The notes under the pieces: model-generated | The model's database searches: none | What the model was told of the DNA's origin: nothing | Seen by the model: the letters and a program-made list of their open reading frames with translations, nothing else | Assembly (NCBI GenBank): GCA_046482825.1 | Contig: JAWOEI010000135.1 | Location: forward strand, 1-15,290 | DNA: 15,290 nt | From: M55B167 sp046482825 | GTDB taxonomy: Bacteria > Verrucomicrobiota > Kiritimatiellia > RFP12 > UBA1067 | Direction of reading: 5' to 3' | Position numbers and translations under genes: made by a program | Shown: positions 7,407-13,550 of the stretch, in pieces | How positions within the stretch are numbered: position 1 is the first letter of the stretch | Layout of the letters: each line of letters begins with the position of its first letter

Positions 7407-7520
7407 TCAGATACTACAACAAAGTCCCGCACGACTCGGATACAACACGGGCGCAACCCGCCCGATTACAACCACAAGCAGGTTAAAAAAGTTAATATTC
7501 TCTGTTGTTATGCTTCTCAT
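7407..7520 (-). CDS. ilvL: ilv leader peptide (37 aa), attenuation control ORF
   Basis: ATG at 7520, TGA at 7409-7407, 37 residues. The core NLLVVVIGRVAPVLYP contains Leu14-Leu15-Val16-Val17-Val18-Ile19, followed by Val22, Val25 and Leu26; 13 of 37 residues are Leu, Val or Ile. This is the signature of a branched-chain amino acid leader like those of ilv operons, where scarce charged tRNA stalls the ribosome and changes mRNA folding. The ORF lies between a clear promoter and an attenuator terminator, in a different frame from ilvB. The -10 box ends 11 bases before the ATG, so the transcript is probably leaderless or nearly so; only a weak GGGG could serve as a ribosome site. The symbol is descriptive. 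Confidence 0.85.
   Translation of the reverse strand: MRSITTENINFFNLLVVVIGRVAPVLYPSRAGLCCSI
7448..7464 (-). promoter_or_regulatory. Pause-type hairpin inside the ilv leader, with competing antiterminator pairings
   Basis: The minus-strand mRNA has CGGGCG (7464-7459), loop GGTTG, CGCCCG (7453-7448), a perfect six-pair stem starting at the Ile19 codon. Its 5' arm read as GGCGGGTT (7462-7455) can also pair over 8 bp (one G-U) with AGCCCGCC, the 5' arm of the terminator. A second segment TGCGGG (7431-7426) can pair either with CCCGTG from the hairpin 3' arm or with CCCGC of the terminator arm. These exclusive pairings are what an attenuator needs; which one wins upon ribosome stalling is not resolved by eye. 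Confidence 0.65.
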
Positions 7521-7530
7521 AAGTAACCCC

Positions 7531-7560
7531 ACTATACCCTTTTACATGACATATTGTCAA
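7531..7560 (-). promoter_or_regulatory. sigma-70 promoter of the ilv operon
   Basis: Minus strand: perfect TTGACA (7560-7555), 18-base spacer, TATAGT (7536-7531). Expected start near A7524, four bases before the leader-peptide ATG at 7520. The -35 box lies in the centre of a 17-bp perfect palindrome. Confidence 0.8.
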
Positions 7561-7565
7561 TATGT
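7549..7565. promoter_or_regulatory. 17-bp perfect palindrome covering the ilv -35 box (putative operator)
   Basis: Plus strand ACATATTG-T-CAATATGT, with two perfect 8-base arms around a single central base at 7557. It covers the whole TTGACA box. A protein bound here would block RNA polymerase, so a repressor site is the simple reading; the cognate regulator is not identifiable from the window. It does not match CodY or Lrp consensus as I recall them. Confidence 0.65.
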
Positions 7566-7609
7566 GGCAGAAAAATAATTGAGCAACTGCGTCAGCAACC
7601 CCTTATTTT

Positions 7610-7851
7610 TCATATCTCCCTGACATCCACAAAAGAACCGCTCTCACAGTTCAGAGCTTCTTTCATACCGTCAATCAGTATGGGAGCCACTTCCCGGAAC
7701 CCAGGCATAATCTCAGTAAATCGAGCTCTCTGCAAACGTTTACAGGCAGGATATTTATCGATTTCCTCAACCGAATAAATTTTTCCTGAATCTCGCTATC
7801 AACAAGCCCCAGACCAATCCCTGAACTTGTTCCTGTAATCAAAACTTTCAC
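7610..7851 (-). pseudogene. Decayed short-chain dehydrogenase/reductase remnant
   Basis: A GTG at 7851 with GGGAG eight bases upstream opens VKVLITGTSSGIGLGLVDSE, a clear SDR N-terminus with the TGxxxGIG cofactor loop. After about 20 residues the similarity stops, and this frame ends at 7675 (58 aa). A second frame is open from 7795 to the TGA at 7610 and reads as plausible protein (IYSVEEIDKYP, later EIMPGFREVAPILIDGMKEA), unlike an SDR C-terminus that I recognise. The simplest reading is an SDR gene that suffered a large internal deletion and frameshift, or was fused to the tail of another gene. A real 58-aa product cannot be excluded, but it would lack nearly all of the fold. It follows the EFR1 gene by 37 bp. 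Confidence 0.6.
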
Positions 7852-7869
7852 AACTTACTCCCTATCAGA

Positions 7870-7883
7870 GCTGCTTACGCAGC
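7870..7883 (-). other. GCTGC-GTAA-GCAGC stem-loop after the EFR1 gene
   Basis: On the minus strand a perfect five-pair stem closes a GUAA tetraloop (GNRA class, unusually stable in RNA), six bases after the EFR1 stop codon. No T-run follows, so it is not a standard intrinsic terminator. It may stabilise the 3' end of the upstream message. Confidence 0.45.
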
Positions 7884-7888
7884 GTTCA

Positions 7889-8704
7889 TCAATCTGTCCA
7901 CCTCATAAACATCTCCGGTTCTCTGCGCTCCGCACACTTGACACTCATCATAGCGGCAGCTTCGGGAATTCTCGGATTGGTCATGATGCGGGCGTCCGCC
8001 GGACATATTCTCATACAGGCGTAACACATGATACAGCTATCTGCATCCGTGCATACGCGCTTGTCAATCGATATGGCATCAACAGGGCACACAGCGGCGC
8101 ACTGTCCGCATTTAGTGCAGAGCTCATCATCGACCACAGGAGTGAACTGAAAAAGCCCCCCTCTGTCCCTGTAGGGAAAATTACCCGGCACCTTCAGTTC
8201 AGGCGGTTCGTCTGAAGGGTCAAAGTTTTCCAGCACTTCCCTGATGCGGGCACCGAAGGATTCGGCTTTCAGGAGGTCCTGTTCATCCGGCCGGCCGGCG
8301 GCAATAGGCGACTTCTCTGAAGAATAGGAGTGTTCGCCTATGAAAACTCCACCCGCAAGAGGAATAAAACCCTGCTCTTCAACAACATTTTTAAGTTCGA
8401 GAAGGGCATCATCATAACGTCTGTTGCCATACACCGCAACAATCACTGCCGGGGTTCCATTACCTTTGATATGCTGCAGCCTGTCCAGAACCGTCAGAGG
8501 CACACGTCCCCCGTACACAGGAACCCCGAAAATCACCGGAACAGCAGACGGAATCTGTTCCTGCTCTGACGAAGCGGCGGACGACGGAGTGAGATCAGCG
8601 CATTCTATCGTATCAGTGTTTATACCGTCCGCAATTCCTCTCACAACTGCCTTTGTGGTTCCGGTGGGTGAAAAATATACCAGTTTTATTTTTCCGAATT
8701 TCAT
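7889..8704 (-). CDS. EFR1-type flavodoxin-ferredoxin fusion (two [4Fe-4S] clusters)
   Basis: About 271 residues from the ATG at 8704, which has GAAGG seven bases upstream; an ATG at 8719 would add five residues and lacks such a site. The N-terminal flavodoxin-like domain begins KIKLVYFSPTGTTK, the phosphate-binding loop for FMN, and includes FGVPVYGGRVP (64-74 in the longer numbering). Then come two ferredoxin motifs, CTKCGQCAAVCP (201-212) and CIMCYACMRICP (229-240). This is the EFR1 (EF-hand-free flavodoxin/ferredoxin) architecture common in anaerobes, a soluble electron carrier whose partners are mostly unknown. It follows the NqrM-like gene and the nqr operon in the same orientation, so it may exchange electrons with that system or with a maturation step; this is inference. 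Confidence 0.88.
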   Translation of the reverse strand: MKFGKIKLVYFSPTGTTKAVVRGIADGINTDTIECADLTPSSAASSEQEQIPSAVPVIFGVPVYGGRVPLTVLDRLQHIKGNGTPAVIVAVYGNRRYDDALLELKNVVEEQGFIPLAGGVFIGEHSYSSEKSPIAAGRPDEQDLLKAESFGARIREVLENFDPSDEPPELKVPGNFPYRDRGGLFQFTPVVDDELCTKCGQCAAVCPVDAISIDKRVCTDADSCIMCYACMRICPADARIMTNPRIPEAAAMMSVKCAERREPEMFMRWTD

Positions 8705-8757
8705 TTCATTACCTTCCATCAGAATTGTATTTCAGGGGAGAAAAGCGTCTTCCCCTG

Positions 8758-8925
8758 TCATTTTGATTGCTCAGACATCTTTTTGTCACACCTGCCGCAT
8801 TTACCACAGCAGCTGTCCACACCGGAATCAGCTGCCTTTCTGGCTTTAAGCTCTTTGGCCCTGAAAACCACCGCCATAAAGAAGGTGAAGAGCATGAAAA
8901 CAATAAATATTACAATTCCAGTCAT
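8758..8925 (-). CDS. Small Cys-rich single-helix membrane protein, probable NqrM-like maturation factor
   Basis: 55 residues from the ATG at 8925. An N-terminal membrane segment, MTGIVIFIVFMLFTFFMAVVF, is followed by a basic linker and the cluster SCCGKCGRCDKK with four Cys (39, 40, 43, 46). NqrM (DUF539), needed to assemble the iron centre of Na+-NQR in Vibrio, has the same layout: one N-terminal helix, then Cys-rich tail, encoded right after nqrF. The Cys spacing here is tighter than the NqrM form I remember, so it may be a divergent NqrM. FeoB-associated Cys-rich membrane proteins look similar, but no feo gene is near. An upstream in-frame GTG at 8994 would add 23 hydrophobic residues but has no ribosome site. 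Confidence 0.65.
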   Translation of the reverse strand: MTGIVIFIVFMLFTFFMAVVFRAKELKARKAADSGVDSCCGKCGRCDKKMSEQSK

Positions 8926-9011
8926 ACTAAATCTGCTTTCCGATTCAACTGAAGAAAACAATATCAGCAGCAGAACCGCTTTGCCTGAAATCACAGACAG
9001 ATTTAATGATT

Positions 9012-10229
9012 TCAGACTCCGAAGTCATCCAACATGATATCATCCTGATCAACACCAAGGTCAAGCAGCATATTGATTACACACTCGTTCATAACAGGCG
9101 GCCCGCACAGATAATATTCCACATCTTCCGGGGCTTCGTGATCTTTCAGATAATTATCATACAGAACATCGTGGATAAAACCTGTATATCCGTCCCAGTT
9201 GTCCTCGGGCAGAGGATCTGAAAGTCCCACATGAAAAGTGAAATTAGGATTCTCCCGCTCAAGCTCTTCAAACTCTTCAGTGTAAAACATCTCCTTTTTG
9301 GAACGGGCTCCGTACCAGAAGCTGATTTTACGATCGGTTCTGATCCGTTTCAGCTGATCAAAAATATGCGACCGCATCGGAGCCATACCGGCACCCCCGC
9401 CGATAAAAACCATTTCCTTGTCGGTTTCACGGGCGAAAAACTCACCGTAAGGACCGGAAATCGTCACTTTATCACCGGGTTTACGGGCAAAGATATAGGA
9501 GGACATTATCCCGGGCGGATGATGCGTTCCCGGAGGTGGTGATGCAATACGCACATTCAATCTGATAATTCCCTGCTCTTCAGGATAATTGGCCATCGAG
9601 TAGGCACGTGTTGTTTCCTCGTGAACATGGGAAACATAATCCCACATGTTGTATTTATCCCAGTCATCGCGATATTCCTCATCTATATCAAAATCGCTGT
9701 ATTTAAGCTTATGGGGAGGGCATTCTATCTGAATGTAACCACCTGCACGGAATGGCACCTCCTCGCCTTCAGGCAGTTTCACGACAAACTCCTTGATAAA
9801 TGTGGCAACATTCCTGTTGGAAATCACATCGCACTTCCATTTTTTGATGCCGAATATCTCCTCAGGTACAACAATCTTCATGTCCTGCTTAACCGCCACC
9901 TGACAGCTCAGACGGATACCCTGTTTGGCCTCCTTGCGAGTGATCACCCCCTCCTCCGTAGGCAGCAAGGCACCACCGCCCTCCAGAATTTTCATCTTAC
10001 ACTGTCCGCAGGTGCCGCCTCCGCCGCATGCGGAAGGCACAAAGATATCCTGGCTGGCCAAAGTCCCCAGCAACTTGCCTCCTATAGGAACCTCAAACTC
10101 TTTTTCATCGTTGATGGTAATCTTCACAGTGCCGCTGGGAACAAGCCGGCTGCGGGCCAGCAGTATTACACTTACCAGCAAAAGTACGATTACAGTAAAA
10201 AATATTACACCGAAAATAATCTCATTCAT
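9012..10229 (-). CDS. nqrF: Na+-NQR subunit F (NADH-binding, [2Fe-2S], FAD)
   Basis: Entry point of electrons from NADH in the Na+-translocating NADH:quinone oxidoreductase; membrane-anchored, with domains facing the cytoplasm. 405 residues, family length. Membrane helix about 4-25. The plant-type [2Fe-2S] ligands are Cys68, 74, 77 (SACGGGGTCGQC) and Cys109. The FAD loop is RAYSMANYP (208-216), the NADH-binding loop GGGAGMAPMRSH (277-288), and CGPPVMN (375-381) closes the ferredoxin-reductase fold. AGGA lies eight bases before the ATG. It is the last nqr structural gene here, 152 bp after nqrE, so it may be expressed in a different ratio. Confidence 0.97.
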   Translation of the reverse strand: MNEIIFGVIFFTVIVLLLVSVILLARSRLVPSGTVKITINDEKEFEVPIGGKLLGTLASQDIFVPSACGGGGTCGQCKMKILEGGGALLPTEEGVITRKEAKQGIRLSCQVAVKQDMKIVVPEEIFGIKKWKCDVISNRNVATFIKEFVVKLPEGEEVPFRAGGYIQIECPPHKLKYSDFDIDEEYRDDWDKYNMWDYVSHVHEETTRAYSMANYPEEQGIIRLNVRIASPPPGTHHPPGIMSSYIFARKPGDKVTISGPYGEFFARETDKEMVFIGGGAGMAPMRSHIFDQLKRIRTDRKISFWYGARSKKEMFYTEEFEELERENPNFTFHVGLSDPLPEDNWDGYTGFIHDVLYDNYLKDHEAPEDVEYYLCGPPVMNECVINMLLDLGVDQDDIMLDDFGV

Positions 10230-10248
10230 CGTTCAGTTCCTGTCATAG

Positions 10249-10274
10249 GTTGAAACTGTTAAAGCGGTTCAACC
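10249..10274 (-). repeat. Intergenic element copy A (upstream of nqrF)
   Basis: The minus strand reads GGTTGAACCGCTTTAACAGT followed by TTCAACC. It shares TTGAACYGCTTTAAC (14 of 15 identical) and flanking TTTNAAMC with copy B upstream of nqrE. Copy A's ends, GGTTGAA and TTCAACC, form a 7-bp inverted repeat, and TTNAAC also recurs at about 9-base spacing. A CCGCC/GGCGG stem (10317-10296) with a 12-base loop lies just upstream in the transcript. Position is about 20 bases before the nqrF start. Confidence 0.55.
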
Positions 10275-10381
10275 AGCGTAACAGTCTTCAGGGAGCCGCC
10301 ATGTTAAAAACCGGCGGACAGATAAAATTCCCCCTTCACTCTTTTCAAACTCCTGGAAATTTTCATTCTTTTTTCTCTGAA

Positions 10382-10990
10382 TCAAATCCCGGAAAATGCC
10401 AGAAAACCTATTGCCATCAGCCCCACGATAACAAAAGTAAGTCCGAGTCCCCGCAATCCTGCCGGGGGATGGGAGTATTTGACTTTCTCGCGTATGCCAG
10501 CCAGCAATACAATCGCTATGGCCCAGCCCGTTCCCGAACCGGCCCCGTAAACAACACTTTCCGCAAAGTTATAGTTACGCTCAACCATGAAAAGAGTGCC
10601 GCCGAGAATTGCACAGTTAACTGTGATCAAAGGCAGAAAAATTCCCAGTGCGTTATAAAGAGCCGGGAAAAAACGGTCGAGTGTCATTTCAAGAATCTGA
10701 ACCATCGCCGCGATAACACCTATATAGGTGATCAGACCGATAAAACCAAGGTCCACATCATTGAATGCAGGCGCAATCCATCCCAGCGCTCCCTCTTTTA
10801 GCACATATGTGAAGATGAGATTATTAACCGGCACCGTGATCACCTGCACCACAATCACCGCCACACCAAGTCCCATAGCGGTTTTAACTTTTTTGGAAAC
10901 AGCCAGAAAAGTGCACATGCCCAGAAAGAAACTCAGAGCCATGTTCTGAATAAAAACCGACGTAATAAATATTTCAAACAATCCGTTCAT
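10382..10990 (-). CDS. nqrE: Na+-NQR subunit E (membrane, iron-centre Cys)
   Basis: 202 residues, six predicted membrane segments, family length. Together with NqrD it forms an inverted-repeat-like pair that carries the intramembrane iron centre and part of the Na+ path. Conserved Cys26 (FFLGMC) and Cys126 (TVNCAILGG) are the expected iron ligands. It begins MNGLFEIFITSVFIQNMALS, typical of NqrE. GAGG lies six bases before the ATG. It is separated from nqrD by 94 bp that hold a palindrome and copy B of the shared intergenic element. Confidence 0.96.
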   Translation of the reverse strand: MNGLFEIFITSVFIQNMALSFFLGMCTFLAVSKKVKTAMGLGVAVIVVQVITVPVNNLIFTYVLKEGALGWIAPAFNDVDLGFIGLITYIGVIAAMVQILEMTLDRFFPALYNALGIFLPLITVNCAILGGTLFMVERNYNFAESVVYGAGSGTGWAIAIVLLAGIREKVKYSHPPAGLRGLGLTFVIVGLMAIGFLAFSGI

Positions 10991-11007
10991 AGCCTGCCTC
11001 AGGTAAG

Positions 11008-11033
11008 GGTTTAAAAAGGTTAAAGCAGTTCAA
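11008..11033 (-). repeat. Intergenic element copy B (upstream of nqrE)
   Basis: The minus strand reads TTGAACTGCTTTAACCTTTT then TAAACC. It matches copy A near nqrF at 14 of 15 positions in TTGAACYGCTTTAAC, with one-base indel and scattered differences after it. A perfect palindrome (11055-11070) lies upstream in the transcript, as a GC-rich stem does at copy A, so the two gaps share hairpin-then-element order. Confidence 0.55.
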
Positions 11034-11054
11034 ATGGCTGAAGTCGTTACACAT

Positions 11055-11070
11055 GCCGCATCCATGCGGC
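11055..11070 (-). other. Perfect 16-bp GC-rich palindrome between nqrD and nqrE
   Basis: GCCGCAT-GG-ATGCGGC on the minus strand (as RNA a six-pair stem with a 4-base loop), 15 bases after the nqrD stop. No T-run follows, so it is unlikely to be a full terminator. It may be an mRNA-processing or stabilising stem between cistrons. Confidence 0.5.
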
Positions 11071-11084
11071 GGGAAATGCCGCTA

Positions 11085-11705
11085 CTACTCTTCTTCCTGC
11101 TGGCTGGTATCTATGCTTCTGACAATCCATATAAAAACTGCAATCAAAAAGAAAGCGCTTGGCGCCAGAACCATCAATCCGTTCGGCTGATACCATCCCC
11201 CGTTTTTTGTCAACGGCAGAATGCTGTGCCCCAGCAGAGTTCCTGAACCGAGAAGTTCGCGAAAAACTCCTACAAATATCAGAACCACGCTGTACCCCAT
11301 ACCATTGCCTATTCCGTCAACCAGACTTTTCAACGGCGGATTTGAGAGCGCATACCCCTCTGCTCTTCCCATAATAATACAGTTGGTGATAATCAGCCCC
11401 ACGTAAACAGACATACTCTTCGAAATTTCGAAGAAAAACGCCTTGAGTATCTGGTCTGCTATAATCACCAGAGAAGCGATAATGGTCATCTGAACTATAA
11501 TACGTATGCTGCCCGGAATATGTTTGCGTATCAGACTGACAGAAAACGATGAAAGGCCCGTAACCATAATAACGGCAGCACTCATCGCCAGAACTGTCTC
11601 AAGTTTACTCGTGACAGCCAATGCCGAACAGATGCCGAGGACCTGCAACCCTATGGGATTGTTTTTGAAAACCGGCTCTAATAGTACTTTTCTCAAGCTG
11701 CTCAC
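11085..11705 (-). CDS. nqrD: Na+-NQR subunit D (membrane, iron-centre Cys)
   Basis: 206 residues with six membrane segments. Conserved Cys26 (VLGICSAL) and Cys109 (IITNCIIMGRAE) pair with the NqrE cysteines to hold the intramembrane iron centre. The characteristic NNPIGLQVLGICSALAVT segment is at 15-32. The start is a GTG at 11705 whose GTGA overlaps the nqrC stop, with AAGGA eight bases upstream. The overlap implies translational coupling to nqrC. Confidence 0.96.
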   Translation of the reverse strand: MSSLRKVLLEPVFKNNPIGLQVLGICSALAVTSKLETVLAMSAAVIMVTGLSSFSVSLIRKHIPGSIRIIVQMTIIASLVIIADQILKAFFFEISKSMSVYVGLIITNCIIMGRAEGYALSNPPLKSLVDGIGNGMGYSVVLIFVGVFRELLGSGTLLGHSILPLTKNGGWYQPNGLMVLAPSAFFLIAVFIWIVRSIDTSQQEEE

Positions 11706-12370
11706 AACTCAGATCCTTTCTCCAGCTGACTTCTGACAAAGGGCAGATACCCCTCCTCCGAGAGCCAGAATTCAATCATCGCATCAACACCCTGAGTTGT
11801 CAGGGTGGCACCGGAAAGCCCGTCAATCTGATGTTCAGCTGCTGCTGAATCAAGATCAACCGATCCTTTGATAACCTCGAGTTCAGAAACCATATTTTTG
11901 TCAAAAGCCTTTTTACCCACAAAAGACGCCAGCCATTCCGGGTTGGTAATCTCCCCGCCAAGTCCGGGTGTTTCCCCGTGATCGTAAAACCCCATGCCGC
12001 GGACTGTTTTAAAATCATCTGAAAGAGCAAGGAATCCGTACATAGTGGACCACAGCCCTTTCCCCTCTACAGGGAAAATGTAATGCGTGATCTTAGACCC
12101 GCTTTTTGCGATGTAAACAGTGCGCTCACCTTTGGCGGTATCGGTCTTGACCTTCTCAATCTTTTCGTACTCGGAATTGATCTCATCTCTGGAGGCATCC
12201 GCACTGACAAGACCCGCAGAAACCAACAGATTCTTTTTAATATCAAGCTGCTTATTGGCCTGCTGTATTGGTTTGAGCAGAACAGCCGACACTGAAACCA
12301 GGACGGAGCACACCGCACAAAGCGTGAAGGAGACCAGAAAAACCTTTTTTATGGATTCATTATCAGGCAT
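11702..12370 (-). CDS. nqrC: Na+-NQR subunit C (covalent FMN)
   Basis: 222 residues, a little shorter than the Vibrio protein. An N-terminal membrane helix (about 9-32) is followed by an FMN-binding domain. The flavinylation motif DGLSGATLTT (183-192) fits DxxSGAT; Thr189 is the expected FMN-phosphoester residue, attached by the flavin transferase ApbE, whose gene is not in the window. GMGFYDHGETPGLGGEI is the other conserved block. The ATG overlaps the end of nqrB by 8 bp and has GGAGGG six bases upstream. Confidence 0.95.
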   Translation of the reverse strand: MPDNESIKKVFLVSFTLCAVCSVLVSVSAVLLKPIQQANKQLDIKKNLLVSAGLVSADASRDEINSEYEKIEKVKTDTAKGERTVYIAKSGSKITHYIFPVEGKGLWSTMYGFLALSDDFKTVRGMGFYDHGETPGLGGEITNPEWLASFVGKKAFDKNMVSELEVIKGSVDLDSAAAEHQIDGLSGATLTTQGVDAMIEFWLSEEGYLPFVRSQLEKGSEL

Positions 12371-13550
12371 AACGCGCCCTCCTCCTTTTCACATTGGCCT
12401 CAACAACGAAGTAGTCTATGAGCGGCGCAACTATATTACCTAAAAGTATAGCCAGCATCATGCCTTCAGGATAGGCCACATTCAAGTTACGGATTACAAT
12501 GCACATGGCCCCGACAAAAGCTCCGTAAAACCAGCGGCCTGCATCAGTCTGCGAGGCACTCACAGGATCTGTCACCATGAATACAAGACCAAAAGCGAAC
12601 CCGCCAAGAACAAAATGCCAGAGCGGATTGACTGCGCACATGGGCTGACTGCATATACCTGCATTGTAAAGAAGGTTGAAGGTCAGCGCCATAATCACCA
12701 TTCCCGCAAGACAGCTCACGATTATACGCCAGGAGGAAACACCGATCACAACAAGAAATAAACCGGCAAAAATACAGGCAAGCGTGGACGTTTCACCAAT
12801 AGATCCGGGGATTCTGCCTAAAAAAGCATCCAGCATAGAGACATCAGGTACAGCGGCTGATGCCGCGAACTTGCTGAGCGGGGTAGCCTGCGAAACACCG
12901 TCAACAACTGTCCAGACTTTATCCCCGGATATCTGGGCCGGATACGCGAAAAACAGAAACGCCCGGGCAATCAGAGCCGGATTCATGAAATTCATTCCCG
13001 TGCCGCCGAACACCTCTTTTCCGAGTATAACAGCAAAACTCATTGCAACACATACCTGCCACAGCGGAATTGAAGGCGGAACAATCAGAGGAAAAAGAAT
13101 CGATGTAACAAAAACCCCTTCGTATATCTCGTGCCTGCGTATCATGGAGATCAGGATTTCCCAGAAAAGTCCGGTTGCGAAAATCACGATATAAAGCGGA
13201 AGAAAATAAGCCAGACCGTACATGAACCTGCCTGATACGCTGTCCAGGGTGAAGCCCAGAGAAGCCACCAGATCACCGCGCCATCCGGAAAGCTCCCCTC
13301 CTGCTGCTGCAGCCTGCCCCCCTATGTTATAAACACCGACGATAATGCAGGGCAGCAAAGCGAACATAACCAGAATCATGTTGCGTTTCAGATCAACGGA
13401 ATCACGGACATGCACACGTCCGGTATTGGTGTCGCCTACATTGTAAAAGAAGGTGTCCATAGCCTCATAAAAAGGGTAGAAAAACTCTAATTTCCCCCCT
13501 TCCTTAAAGGCAGGCCCTATCTTATCCAGGAAATTTCTCAGGAACTTCAT
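12363..13550 (-). CDS. nqrB: Na+-NQR subunit B (membrane, covalent FMN, riboflavin and quinone region)
   Basis: 395 residues with about ten membrane segments. A cytoplasmic N-terminal arm (MKFLRNFLDKIGPAFKEGGK) leads into the helices. The covalent-FMN motif reads DGVSQATPL (217-225): it keeps the DxxSxAT frame with Thr223 as expected acceptor, but has Gln where most have Gly. GGTGMNFMNPALIARAFLFF (182-201), GFAFGLVFMVTDPVSA (317-332) and AYPEGMMLAILLGN are family blocks. NqrB is the main Na+-translocating subunit. Its ATG sits in an ATGA overlap with the nqrA stop, and AAGGAGG just upstream is a very strong ribosome site. Confidence 0.97.
   Translation of the reverse strand: MKFLRNFLDKIGPAFKEGGKLEFFYPFYEAMDTFFYNVGDTNTGRVHVRDSVDLKRNMILVMFALLPCIIVGVYNIGGQAAAAGGELSGWRGDLVASLGFTLDSVSGRFMYGLAYFLPLYIVIFATGLFWEILISMIRRHEIYEGVFVTSILFPLIVPPSIPLWQVCVAMSFAVILGKEVFGGTGMNFMNPALIARAFLFFAYPAQISGDKVWTVVDGVSQATPLSKFAASAAVPDVSMLDAFLGRIPGSIGETSTLACIFAGLFLVVIGVSSWRIIVSCLAGMVIMALTFNLLYNAGICSQPMCAVNPLWHFVLGGFAFGLVFMVTDPVSASQTDAGRWFYGAFVGAMCIVIRNLNVAYPEGMMLAILLGNIVAPLIDYFVVEANVKRRRARYA

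Noticed and set aside
7331..7456. N-terminal extension of ilvB (42 extra residues)
   Set aside because: The frame is open only because it passes through the terminator hairpin and T-run. A good ribosome site precedes the ATG at 7330, and the extension is unlike IlvB N-termini.
8926..8994. GTG start giving a 78-aa NqrM-like protein
   Set aside because: There is no ribosome site, and it would add a second hydrophobic stretch not seen in such proteins; the ATG at 8925 fits better.
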